Assembly: GCA_037127915.1 (NCBI GenBank)
Contig: JBAXXL010000004.1
Coordinates: forward strand, 1-64,000
Direction of reading: 5' to 3'
Length of the DNA stretch: 64,000 nt
Source: JBAXXL01 sp037127915
GTDB lineage: Bacteria; Bacteroidota; Ignavibacteria; Kapaibacteriales; UBA2268
Shown here: piece after piece, positions 8,966 through 17,899 of the stretch
How the letters are laid out: each line of letters begins with the position of its first letter
Numbering within the stretch: position 1 is the stretch's first letter
The notes under the pieces: model-generated
The model's database searches: none
What the model was told of the DNA's origin: nothing
The model's input: only the letters and a program-made list of their open reading frames with translations
Made by a program: the position numbers and the translations under genes

Positions 8966-10120
8966 TTAATCTTCACGATTTAAAAATACTTGTCTTAGTT
9001 TGATAAACAAAGATATAAAGCAAAGTTTAACGCTGACATTTCGTGGAATCATATTGATAGAATCTTCGATAGCTTTAACAGCCAAATTTATATCAGCTTT
9101 GCCGAAAGCTTTTACGAAATTTCTCATTACTTCTAATTGATCAACATTAATCAATTTGTCTTCATTTCGGTCATTTGCCAATACTGCAACATCGCGCATC
9201 CAGAAAAGCAGGAAATTCATTACTAAAAGCATATCCGCTTTATCATGTTTTTCCAATGCTTCTATATATTTCATTAACTCTTCGCGGTATGTCCCTTTTT
9301 TCATAGAGGTTCTAAGCATATTAAGTGCTGTTTCGCGGAGTTCGGAGGTATCTTCCTGTAAGGTATCCAATGCTTTTGAATATGAACCTTGCGCAAATGT
9401 GGCGGCTATCCGAGCTTGAACATCGGAAATACCTTCGCGCTTGAATAGTTCGCTGATTATTAGGTCATCCGGTAGTGGATTGCAGGTAATATGCTGGCAT
9501 CGCGAGTGGATAGTTTGCAAAATAGTATCACCACGGGAGGATGTCAATACAATAGTCGTATTTTGCGATGGTTCCTCGAGTGTTTTCAGGAAAGCGTTTG
9601 CGGCTTCGGCGGCCATCTCGTCAGCGTTCGATATTATAACGAATCTGTGCCCTTCGGAATTTGTTGTCATCGAAAGCTTTCGTTTAACAAATCTTATTTG
9701 GCTTATACGTATTTGATTAGCTGAAGGAATTTGTATTCTGTGGTAAGGATTTTGAGCTTTAATCGCAATTTGCTCTTTAATTTCGTCAATTACCGATGCC
9801 GTAAGTTTATCGAAGGGATCATCATTCTTCGTATCTGTTGTTGTTCCGGTAGGTAATGCAAAAATGAAATCGAAATTGACGTGTGCCAAATGAGCCATAT
9901 TCTTACAGCTTTTGCAATGCCCGCAAGCACTAATTTTGGTATCGTTTTCGATAATTGGAGTTTCGCACATAGCGGTTTTAGCAAATTCGATTGCCAAAGC
10001 GTCTTTGCCGATTCCGGCAATTCCGGTAATTAAGTATGCTCCGGCTAATTTATTTGAAAGAATTGCGTGCTGAAAAATTTCTTTTGTTTTTTCGTGACCT
10101 ATTATATTATCCCAACCCAT
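8966..10120 (-). CDS. holB: DNA polymerase III delta' subunit
   Basis: A 384-residue clamp-loader subunit. It begins with WDNIIGHEKTKEIFQHAI, has a P-loop-like GIAGIGKDAL near residue 36, a zinc-binding cluster (one upstream Cys plus ACGHCKSCKN at about residues 65-74), and the sensor-type segment FLKTLEEPSQNTTIVLTS characteristic of DnaX/HolB proteins. It acts with DnaX and HolA to load the sliding clamp at the fork. It has an unusually acidic insertion before the conserved central part. Next to it are the deaminase downstream and an AAA/TPR protein upstream. Confidence 0.92.
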   Translation of the reverse strand: MGWDNIIGHEKTKEIFQHAILSNKLAGAYLITGIAGIGKDALAIEFAKTAMCETPIIENDTKISACGHCKSCKNMAHLAHVNFDFIFALPTGTTTDTKNDDPFDKLTASVIDEIKEQIAIKAQNPYHRIQIPSANQIRISQIRFVKRKLSMTTNSEGHRFVIISNADEMAAEAANAFLKTLEEPSQNTTIVLTSSRGDTILQTIHSRCQHITCNPLPDDLIISELFKREGISDVQARIAATFAQGSYSKALDTLQEDTSELRETALNMLRTSMKKGTYREELMKYIEALEKHDKADMLLVMNFLLFWMRDVAVLANDRNEDKLINVDQLEVMRNFVKAFGKADINLAVKAIEDSINMIPRNVSVKLCFISLFIKLRQVFLNRED

Positions 10121-10143
10121 ATTACTCTATTTTTTTAATTTAA

Positions 10144-12237
10144 CTATTTTGTTGTAAAATTTGCTTTTAAATCGTTTGCCAATTGCTCGAAGCCGAAGTT
10201 TGAGCATTGGTTCATTGCAGTATCGAAATATTTTTTTGCCTTCGATGGGGCAATGTGTTTCAATGTGACTGCTATATTAGCAACCGTCATCAAACGTAAT
10301 TCATTAGAAACATAAGTTGATAATGCCGCCGCGGCTTCCAGATATTCCAATGCTTTGGATGTATTACCAAGACTTAAATTTAACTGTGCTATAGTATTTA
10401 ATGAAAGACATTCCGATTCCAAAGACTTTTCGGTTTTTGCTCTTTTGATTGCTTCTTCGAGTACTTTTAAAGCTTCGTCGTATTTTTTCTCATCAATCAG
10501 TGCTTTTGCTTTGAAATTGAAAAGTTGAATTTCGTCTTTAATATTAATATTTTTATTTATAGACAGATACTTGTCAATTTTTGCTATCATCAACGCCAAA
10601 TCGCCGTTCATATAATTCTTGATTAAACTTTTACGCAAACTTTCGTAATCCGGAAATTCGTCCACTAAAATACTTTGAGTGGAGTTTTCAGGGTCGCCCG
10701 AATCACCGGAATGCTTTAATTCCACATCTTTTGCCATATTTTTCATAGCTTTGATAAAGCTATCCTGATCCATTTCTCTATCATCTTCCTCTGCGAATTT
10801 TGAAGAGTAATTTGAGTAAGCTTGAACGATTGTATCGCTACTACCAAATTGTTTGGCTGTTTTAGCTGTTTGCATGAGCATTTCTTTAGCAGTTTCATTA
10901 TCACCGGCTTCGGTTGCGTGTGCGGCTAAGTATGGTGCTAAAAGTTCCTTGATTTCGTTTGTGCTGTTATTATATTGATACTTCAAAAATGTAACAATCT
11001 GGGAATGTAGAGCGACAGCTTCTTCGTATTCCAAACTTTTTTCGAAGTACTTGTGGTATAGGGCTTGAGTGAATTGATATACAGTAGTTTTAACTCCGTA
11101 CATCATTTTCGCACCTATACTTTGAATTATATTTGTCTTGTTTTGGATAGCGCGAAGTTTCTTGATTGTAGTCAAAACATCGGTATTCAAAAGCTGAGAG
11201 ACAATAATTACCGAAAACTCTCTACCCTCGGCTGAACACAATGCTAATAGGTTTTTATCATCCTCAGTTAAATCTTCTAATTTACGTAGGAAAAGCTGTT
11301 GAACAGTAAGCGGTAGAAATTCGTTATTATAGAAATTAGTAACTAAATTACCGTCCATATCGAAAGGTGAGTATTTAGAAAAATACTCAAGATACTCGCT
11401 TATAATACTAGGCACACCCATGGAATGTTCAAAAATCCAATCTTCAAATTCTTGGTTTTTTATATAGTTATTGAAATAAATTTCGTGCGCCATTGAAAAA
11501 ACGTCTTCTTTGCTAAATGGTTTCAGCTCAATTTTACTAAAAATCTCAATATTCTCTAATGACTCAGCTTTTTTTAGTAAACTTAAAATCGGAAGGTTTT
11601 GATTTAATGAATTATCTTCATTATAACTTGCGATAATTAATAATGGAAGTTTATTAATTTCTTCAATCAGTGTCCATAAAAATTCAATCGATTCAGCATC
11701 AGCCCAATGAATATCGTCCATAATAAAAACGATTTTCTTTTTTGAGATATAATCTAATATAAATTTGTGGTATTCATCGTGAGCTTTGCTTCGTGCTTCA
11801 CTAACGTCTTTGTATTTATCTTCACGGTATTTCTTCCAATCCCTTTGGATTTCCTTGATAGCGTAAGGTATTTCACCTCCAAGCGGAATACACGCCAATA
11901 AAGTCATACCTACATTGACAAGTAATTTTTTTTCGGGGGTACTTGTACGGTCCTCCATCAATTCCTTAATCAAAAGAGAAATAGGGTGGAGAGGCTGAAG
12001 AGTACTAACATTAAAATCACCAATAGGCGGGCGGCAAGTTACATAAACACAACCACCATCGCCTGGTTGTTTAGCTGATTCTTGAATTTTTTCCTTCAAA
12101 AAATCCAATGTATATGATTTTCCGGAACCTGTGTCACCGGAAATCAATACAAATCCTCCCCGCTTGTTTTTCAAGTTATCTAACTTTTCATTAACAAGCT
12201 CGAGAACGTCGTTTCTGCCAATCAATTTATTTTTCAT
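10144..12237 (-). CDS. AAA ATPase with C-terminal TPR-like repeats
   Basis: A 697-residue cytoplasmic protein. The N-terminal 380 residues are a STAND/AAA_16-type ATPase: Walker A GDTGSGKS near residue 34, Walker B IVFIMDDIHWAD near residue 170, and a winged-helix-like part with LLALCSAEGREF. The C-terminal half is alpha-helical with TPR-like hairpins (KALIDEKKYDEALKVLEEA; LNLSLGNTSKALEYLEAAA). Such proteins usually act as signal-responsive switches or scaffolds, as in MalT-like or guanylate-cyclase-associated ATPases, but no DNA-binding or catalytic output domain is visible here. It is 5 bases downstream of the Lpt-type permease gene, hence probably in the same operon. Exact role unknown. 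Confidence 0.85.
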   Translation of the reverse strand: MKNKLIGRNDVLELVNEKLDNLKNKRGGFVLISGDTGSGKSYTLDFLKEKIQESAKQPGDGGCVYVTCRPPIGDFNVSTLQPLHPISLLIKELMEDRTSTPEKKLLVNVGMTLLACIPLGGEIPYAIKEIQRDWKKYREDKYKDVSEARSKAHDEYHKFILDYISKKKIVFIMDDIHWADAESIEFLWTLIEEINKLPLLIIASYNEDNSLNQNLPILSLLKKAESLENIEIFSKIELKPFSKEDVFSMAHEIYFNNYIKNQEFEDWIFEHSMGVPSIISEYLEYFSKYSPFDMDGNLVTNFYNNEFLPLTVQQLFLRKLEDLTEDDKNLLALCSAEGREFSVIIVSQLLNTDVLTTIKKLRAIQNKTNIIQSIGAKMMYGVKTTVYQFTQALYHKYFEKSLEYEEAVALHSQIVTFLKYQYNNSTNEIKELLAPYLAAHATEAGDNETAKEMLMQTAKTAKQFGSSDTIVQAYSNYSSKFAEEDDREMDQDSFIKAMKNMAKDVELKHSGDSGDPENSTQSILVDEFPDYESLRKSLIKNYMNGDLALMIAKIDKYLSINKNINIKDEIQLFNFKAKALIDEKKYDEALKVLEEAIKRAKTEKSLESECLSLNTIAQLNLSLGNTSKALEYLEAAAALSTYVSNELRLMTVANIAVTLKHIAPSKAKKYFDTAMNQCSNFGFEQLANDLKANFTTK

Positions 12238-12242
12238 AAGTA

Positions 12243-13322
12243 CTATGTTTTTGTTCTAAATATAACAAATAATCCAATTACAGCAAAAATAATATTTGCC
12301 AGCCAACCAGCTATTATTGGATTCCAACCGGACGCATATCCAATAGTTTGGCTGAATTTGGTTGATAAAATATATATAAAAGAAACTAATAAAGCGGCGC
12401 CAATTTGCACAGCCATACCGCCTCTTCGTTTTATAGAAGCAAAAGGCACGCCAAAAAGTACAACAACTATGCTTGCAAATGGATAAGCATAATTTCCATG
12501 GTATTCGACTATCTGTTTTCGGACATCTTTCCCGCCATTTTTCAGTAAATCGATATATTCTTTCAGCTCGATATAATTCATTTCTTCGGTTCGTTTCTTT
12601 AACATAATCAATTGATTATGGGTAATACTCATCTTCAATTGCATAGTATCACGTTTGGAAAAACGTATTTGATTATTACTGAAATCCCGGATTATTACAT
12701 CTGTCATAAACCATTTATTTTTATGTTTATCCCAAAATATTCCTTGCGATTCGACACGTTTTATCATCCGCGGGTGCTTCGAACCTGTGTATGTTTCTAA
12801 AGCGGCTTGATTCCCTTGATAATTATCAGAATTATAATACATCATAATTAGATTGCGGTTCGGAGATTCTCTAAAGTATAAATCGTAAATAGGACCGGTG
12901 CTTGTGCCGCGCTTTAAGTTGACAGCTTCAATAATGCCTTTTTCCTGAATAGATTTCGGTACAATCCAGCCGCAAAAATAGATTTGAAACACGCTGATTA
13001 AGATACCTACCACCAAAAACGGCAGTAATATACGGTAGAGGCTAACACCACCGGATTTCATAGCAGTTATCTCGCTACTAGTGGATAATCGTCCTACAGT
13101 GAACAGTGACGCCAATAAGGTTGCCACTGGTGTGAGTAGTTTGATTATGCTCGGTAGATAGTAAATGTAATATTTAACAATTACATCACCACCGGAATTG
13201 CTATCAATAAAATCATCTATATTTTCTATAAGATCAACTATAACGAAAACTACACATAAAGCAAAAATCGCGAAGAAGAAAGTTTTGAAAAACTGACCAA
13301 TCATATATCTGTCTAAAATCAT
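12243..13322 (-). CDS. LptF/LptG-family permease
   Basis: A 359-residue inner-membrane protein of the YjgP/YjgQ family. It has the typical start (LDRYMIGQFFKTFFFAI), three N-terminal membrane segments with the conserved LLTPVATLLASLFTVGRLS and EITAMKSGGVSLYRIL coupling region, a periplasmic beta-jellyroll stretch (about residues 130-255), and three C-terminal helices. LptF and LptG form the transmembrane part of the ABC exporter that extracts lipopolysaccharide. I cannot tell LptF from LptG with certainty; the length and C-terminal pattern slightly favour LptG. The start overlaps the flippase stop by 4 bases, so they are translationally coupled. Confidence 0.9.
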   Translation of the reverse strand: MILDRYMIGQFFKTFFFAIFALCVVFVIVDLIENIDDFIDSNSGGDVIVKYYIYYLPSIIKLLTPVATLLASLFTVGRLSTSSEITAMKSGGVSLYRILLPFLVVGILISVFQIYFCGWIVPKSIQEKGIIEAVNLKRGTSTGPIYDLYFRESPNRNLIMMYYNSDNYQGNQAALETYTGSKHPRMIKRVESQGIFWDKHKNKWFMTDVIIRDFSNNQIRFSKRDTMQLKMSITHNQLIMLKKRTEEMNYIELKEYIDLLKNGGKDVRKQIVEYHGNYAYPFASIVVVLFGVPFASIKRRGGMAVQIGAALLVSFIYILSTKFSQTIGYASGWNPIIAGWLANIIFAVIGLFVIFRTKT

Positions 13323-14623
13323 TTCTTTTTAAGTATTTTTTTGATAAAATGAAAACTATCAGGGATTGCCTGAAATATAGTTGAAAGTTTAAAATCGTAA
13401 TTTTTATGTATATATCTATAACTGTATATGCCGAAAATCAACTGGAATGAAATTATACCAAGTGGTATCAATTGCGCATTTCCGGAATATCCGACAGCTA
13501 TCAAGACGATGAAGAAGCCAATTAAACTTATGAAAGAATATTTAGCGGCAATATAAGATTTTCCCTCAGCAACAATATAACCGGACATTAAACTAAATGG
13601 CAAAAGTAAAGCGGCTAAACTTAATAAGTTGAATTGACCAATGGCTGAATAGAATACTGGCTTTAAAAATAGTTTTATCAGGATATCTGTTAAACCTAAG
13701 TTAAGCGCAATTACAACTACGAGGAAACTGCAGAATAAAAACGAAGCCGCTTTGACCATTAGTGTCTTGAGTTCCTCTTTTTTTCCTTTAGCAATAAGCT
13801 TTACCGATGAGGGATAAATCAATCCGCTTGCCGCATAACCTGCTTCTTCGAATATACGGTAAAGCTGTTTTGCCGAATAATAAATACCTACTACCGAGCT
13901 ATTGAAAAATATCTGCACAACCGCTATATCCAATTGACGGGGTAAAGCGTATATCAATCCATTGACAGTCAGCGGAAAACTAAATACAGCAAATTCTTTG
14001 AACTTAAGCGATGTTTTGGTTGAGAATTTCAATTCTCTAATTATCATCAACATTCCAAATAAAGAACTTAAACCCGAACCTATTAAGTTAAAATTTAGGC
14101 ATTGCATAAAGTCAATATGATTTGTTGTAAATTTCTGGTAAAAAATCAATACTGCAACAGCACCAAAGTAAACAAAATCCACAAAAAAGTATTCGCGGAA
14201 TCGGTAATCTCTCTGCAAATATTTCAAAACAAAATAGCGCGGAATCGTGACAAGCGTTAATAAAGGGAAATATAATCCGATTAAAACAAAACGCGGCTCG
14301 TTGAATAAATCGGCAAGGGGATAGCGGAAAAGTAGTATTATGAGCGACACACCCATAGAAATGCCGGTATGAACAGTCAATCCTAAAAAATCCGCTTTAG
14401 GGCGAGTTTCCTCTTTCGCTCCGAACTGAATCATACCTTGCAAACCAAAGCTGGTTGTAACAGCAAATATCCATAAGTTGATCGACGCCATCAAACCCCA
14501 CATTCCCAATTCGTCCGGTCTCATCATAGACATTTGAAGAAGACTGACGAAGCCGAATACTCCGATTACAATTTTATCTGCAATTGTCCAGCCGATTTTA
14601 CCAATATGTTCCTGAATTTTCAT
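13319..14623 (-). CDS. Oligosaccharide flippase (Wzx/MATE-like)
   Basis: A 434-residue polytopic membrane protein with about 12 predicted helices and the features of polysaccharide-export flippases of the MOP superfamily: a charged first helix region (GKIGWTIADKIVIGVFGFVS), two homologous halves, and SFPLTVNGLIYALPRQLDIAVV near the middle. It would flip a lipid-linked sugar across the inner membrane. It overlaps the Lpt-type permease gene by 4 bases, which ties it to outer-membrane glycolipid assembly. No glycosyltransferases are in this window. Confidence 0.85.
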   Translation of the reverse strand: MKIQEHIGKIGWTIADKIVIGVFGFVSLLQMSMMRPDELGMWGLMASINLWIFAVTTSFGLQGMIQFGAKEETRPKADFLGLTVHTGISMGVSLIILLFRYPLADLFNEPRFVLIGLYFPLLTLVTIPRYFVLKYLQRDYRFREYFFVDFVYFGAVAVLIFYQKFTTNHIDFMQCLNFNLIGSGLSSLFGMLMIIRELKFSTKTSLKFKEFAVFSFPLTVNGLIYALPRQLDIAVVQIFFNSSVVGIYYSAKQLYRIFEEAGYAASGLIYPSSVKLIAKGKKEELKTLMVKAASFLFCSFLVVVIALNLGLTDILIKLFLKPVFYSAIGQFNLLSLAALLLPFSLMSGYIVAEGKSYIAAKYSFISLIGFFIVLIAVGYSGNAQLIPLGIISFQLIFGIYSYRYIHKNYDFKLSTIFQAIPDSFHFIKKILKKK

Positions 14624-14826
14624 ATATTATTTATAATTTTCTTTAATTTTTCTTTTTTCTTTAGTAGAATTGACAAAATACGAATGCAACTTAACAATAT
14701 TTTTAATTTTTTTTGAGAAAAACGTAGTTTTTTTTTGAAAAAGTGAAAAAAAAATGAAACGTTTTTGCTTTTAATGTGTCTTTATAGAATAGACAATGTA
14801 CAATTTTGAAAAAACTGTAGGAATAC

Positions 14827-15915
14827 GTGAAAAAATTCACAAAATATAGAACACTGATAATAGTCCCAATCGTTGCATTATTACTGCAATCATGCGATTT
14901 CTGTTCTACGTGCAACACACAAGGAAATGGGGGAGGTTCTTATATTTTTACTACAGCGGTACCAATTAATAATCCTGAACCAATAGTATATCGAATAGAT
15001 ATTGAGGATTTTTCTATAAAAAAAGTTGCAGATAATTGCTCAATTTACTCTCCTCCTTCCGATGCCGGAAATTTAGCCGCGGTCAGAAGTATAAATGGTG
15101 TTGAATATCTGCTTTTGATCGAAAGTGAGACATCGAAAGAAACAATTTTGACTAATGAAAACCCAACTTATGGTATTTCTTATCCGGTAATTTCACCTTC
15201 GGATAAACATATAGCTTTCCACGGCGGCTCCGGGAAATTGTTTTTATACAATTTGAGGGATAAAGCAATTGATAAGATTTCGAATTCAGCAACAAAGGAT
15301 ATCGTGTATTCATTTTCAAATGATGGAAATATGCTTGCTTTTATGGAGCAAAACGGTACAACACTAACATTAAAAATAATCAATACCGATAATTATGATA
15401 ACGTATTGTTATCTTATGATTTTAATAATGCTAATTTGCCATTGAACAGCTTACAAACAATCAGCTGGAATAAATTTAATGATAAAGTAGTTTTTTCATT
15501 GGATGTTGAAGGTCAAAATTATATTATGTTGACTAAGACAACTGGCGAATTAAACAAAATCTCAATTTCCCAAAATTTGGGTTCGTCGAGTCCGGTGATT
15601 TCGGAAGACGAAAATTACGTTGCATTTTCCGCTAATGATGGTAATATATGGGTTCGGACATTGAAAAGCGAGCAACCCGAATTCATACAAATTACAAATA
15701 CTCTAAGTTCTGAAAAAAACATTAATCCTTTGTGGACATCATCCGCAAACGAATTGTATTACATAAATCAAATTAATTTACAAGGTATGAGCGCTTATTA
15801 TTCGCTTTATAAAGCAGAATTAATAAACGACAGGGACAAATTGAAATATAATCAGTCAACACTTTTGTGCAACAATATATATAACGCCTATTGGAAATTG
15901 TTTACTAAAAACTAA
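14827..15915 (+). CDS. Lipoprotein with TolB-like beta-propeller repeats
   Basis: 362 residues from a GTG start; this is the only start giving an intact lipoprotein signal (charged KKFTKYR, hydrophobic core, LLLQSC, acyl-Cys at residue 23). After a Cys- and Gly-rich linker come PD40/TolB-type repeats (YPVISPSDKHIAFHG, YSFSNDGNMLAFME, SPVISEDENYVAFSA, NPLWTSSANELYYI), predicting a beta-propeller facing the periplasm or surface. The stop codon touches the ATG of the following ECF sigma factor with no gap, so it is the first gene of a three-gene operon. It may sense or bind an envelope ligand; that is inference. Confidence 0.85.
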   Translation: MKKFTKYRTLIIVPIVALLLQSCDFCSTCNTQGNGGGSYIFTTAVPINNPEPIVYRIDIEDFSIKKVADNCSIYSPPSDAGNLAAVRSINGVEYLLLIESETSKETILTNENPTYGISYPVISPSDKHIAFHGGSGKLFLYNLRDKAIDKISNSATKDIVYSFSNDGNMLAFMEQNGTTLTLKIINTDNYDNVLLSYDFNNANLPLNSLQTISWNKFNDKVVFSLDVEGQNYIMLTKTTGELNKISISQNLGSSSPVISEDENYVAFSANDGNIWVRTLKSEQPEFIQITNTLSSEKNINPLWTSSANELYYINQINLQGMSAYYSLYKAELINDRDKLKYNQSTLLCNNIYNAYWKLFTKN

Positions 15916-16494
15916 ATGAAAGATAAACTAAGCAAATATAGTTTGGAAAAATTAGCTGAAATGATAAGAAACGAGAGCAAAAACTCAAATTTTGCTTTTG
16001 CGGAAATATACTCTCGGTTGTCGGAAAACTTATACTTATTTATCTGCAAATTGACAGGCGATTCGGAAGAAGCAAGCGACATATTTCAAGAAACATTTAT
16101 TAGTTTTCATAAGTATTTGAGCAAAAATTCGGTTAACAACGTATCAAGTTTTATTTTTAAAATTGCTCGCAATTTATTTTTGAATACTAAAAGAATAAAT
16201 GAAAAAACCGTTCCTTATAACGAGGAAATGAAACAAGACGAAGCTGACGAAATAGTTGAACAAATATCCGAATACGATACGGAATTGTATAAAAAGATTT
16301 TAAATGAAGCATTAGATACATTAGATTTTAAATATAAAGAAGTTTTTGTGATGCGCTATTATTTGGATTTAGATTATGAAAAAATTGCCATGCTGACAGA
16401 TATGGACGTTAATACATTAAAAACTAGAGTATATAGAGCGAAAAACTTGATTAGAGAACACATTGAAAAATATTATAAAGAAATTATAGATTAA
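15916..16494 (+). CDS. ECF-type RNA polymerase sigma factor
   Basis: A 192-residue sigma-70 family protein with only regions 2 and 4. Region 2 includes EEASDIFQETFISFHKYL (about residues 54-71) and SFIFKIARNLFLNTKR; region 4 has FVMRYYLDLDYEKIAMLTDMD and TLKTRVYRAKNLIRE, a helix-turn-helix for the -35 element. The linker between them is acidic. Immediately downstream, after a 4-base gap, is its presumed anti-sigma partner. ECF factors usually activate their own operon; the region upstream of 14827 lacks a standard TAnnTTTG box, which fits but does not prove that. Confidence 0.93.
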   Translation: MKDKLSKYSLEKLAEMIRNESKNSNFAFAEIYSRLSENLYLFICKLTGDSEEASDIFQETFISFHKYLSKNSVNNVSSFIFKIARNLFLNTKRINEKTVPYNEEMKQDEADEIVEQISEYDTELYKKILNEALDTLDFKYKEVFVMRYYLDLDYEKIAMLTDMDVNTLKTRVYRAKNLIREHIEKYYKEIID

Positions 16495-16498
16495 AGCT

Positions 16499-17794
16499 AT
16501 GAAAGACAACAATTTATTACAGGATTTCTTAGATGCCGCACTGCCGGACAATCTCCAAAAGGAGTTGTTCGATAAGTTGGCTCAAGATAAAGAGCTTAGA
16601 AGAGAATTGAAAATCAACATGGGCATCGAAAAGATTGCTCGTTTGGATAGAGCAAGTTACAAAATTCCTGCTGAGTTAACGCAATCGGTTTTTTCTGATT
16701 TGGGAATTGCCTTTCCGGTTCCTAATAAATCCGGAAATCGGAAGGGGTTAGTATTAGTTATGGCTTTGCTTTTATTGGGATTTCTCGTTGCTGGTGGAAG
16801 TTATTTAGTTTATACTAATTACTTCTCGAAACCTGTACCGGTAAATGAAATGGCAAAAGCAAAAACCAGTATCGAAAGGAAGATTCCTATAGTTAATTCC
16901 ATCGCTATCAATTCAGAGAGTTACGAAAAAGGCTATTCCGCAGGAAAAAATGATGCGATTAAATCGATTACTGCGCGCATCAATCGCTTAAACTCTAATA
17001 ATTTAAGCAATTCAAACGGGAACTCTCATAAATCGAAATTCAATGAGCAATCCCAAAGCAACGCAAATAACGGTTTGCTGGCTTATGCGGAAGATGCCAA
17101 TTCAGTTTCAGGTTCGCCAAATTCCCCGGAAACCGTGAAAAGCAATTCTTTTGAGAGAATAGAAAGAGTTAGCGATAATATTAGTTCAATGAGAACCAAT
17201 TACAGTAATTCAGATGATTTGGGTTTATCACAGGAATACAACAGTAGCTATAACCAACCGCAGTTGAATGGTGCGTTATCGCTATATCCGATTAACCTTA
17301 TGAATTCTTATAGGGAAACAAAATGGAATATATCGTTAAGAAAGCTTCCGACAAAGTCATTGAATCAATCGTCTTTACAAGCGAATAACGCAATATATGC
17401 TAATACTGCTTTCGGTGCATCATATAATCTTTCGCGGTCGAATAGTTTTGGTGTAGAATTCGGTTATGAGAATTTTTCACAGCAATTCACTTTGGAAGGC
17501 GGTACATTGAATTATGACCAAAATCCTTTGATGCTTTGGTATGGCGGATTTTGGAACTATACACCGCAAGCATTAAATATTGCAGGTTTTATACAACCTT
17601 ATACACAGGTTTTCGTCGGTGGTACCTCGGTAGGTCCATTGCTTAAAGCTCAGGCTGGTATTAGTGTCAATCTAATAAGAAACGTTTATTTAAATATTGG
17701 TGCCGAATATGGTATGTTGATTTACAAAGTAGAAAGCAATTATTATAATTCCCGCAACGTAGGCGGAACGATGGGGTTGAAGTTCAGTTTTTAG
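16499..17794 (+). CDS. Anti-sigma-like protein with outer-membrane barrel-like C-terminus
   Basis: A 431-residue protein with an unusual layout. Residues 1-80 look like a cytoplasmic anti-sigma domain (LQKELFDKLAQDKELRRELK, then a PAEL segment). Residues about 84-105 are a transmembrane helix. Residues 110-255 are a low-complexity Ser/Asn-rich linker. From about 260 to the end the sequence alternates polar and aromatic residues in about eight strands (NTAFGASYNLS, FGVEFGYENF, LNIGAEYGMLIYKV) and ends in GLKFSF with a terminal Phe, the signature of outer-membrane beta-barrels. If both parts fold as predicted, one chain would span from cytoplasm to outer membrane. It directly follows the ECF sigma gene. 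Confidence 0.75.
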   Translation: MKDNNLLQDFLDAALPDNLQKELFDKLAQDKELRRELKINMGIEKIARLDRASYKIPAELTQSVFSDLGIAFPVPNKSGNRKGLVLVMALLLLGFLVAGGSYLVYTNYFSKPVPVNEMAKAKTSIERKIPIVNSIAINSESYEKGYSAGKNDAIKSITARINRLNSNNLSNSNGNSHKSKFNEQSQSNANNGLLAYAEDANSVSGSPNSPETVKSNSFERIERVSDNISSMRTNYSNSDDLGLSQEYNSSYNQPQLNGALSLYPINLMNSYRETKWNISLRKLPTKSLNQSSLQANNAIYANTAFGASYNLSRSNSFGVEFGYENFSQQFTLEGGTLNYDQNPLMLWYGGFWNYTPQALNIAGFIQPYTQVFVGGTSVGPLLKAQAGISVNLIRNVYLNIGAEYGMLIYKVESNYYNSRNVGGTMGLKFSF

Positions 17795-17813
17795 TTTTGT
17801 CCTCCTCAAGATA

Positions 17814-17842
17814 AGAGATTGTTTTTTGACAGTCTCTTTTTT
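17814..17842 (+). terminator. Terminator of the ECF operon
   Basis: Stem AGAGATTG (17814-17821) with CAGTCTCT (17830-17837, one G-U pair), followed by a long T-run. It lies 20 bases after the stop of the anti-sigma gene. Confidence 0.85.
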
Positions 17843-17871
17843 TTTTTAGAAAGAATAGAATGTAGTTTTGT

Positions 17872-17899
17872 GTTATAAATTATGAGTTATAAGTTATGA
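17872..17899. repeat. Heptanucleotide array overlapping a start codon
   Basis: Four 7-bp units of the form RTTATRA (GTTATAA, ATTATGA, GTTATAA, GTTATGA). The ATG of the next gene (17896) lies inside the last unit. Confidence 0.7.
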
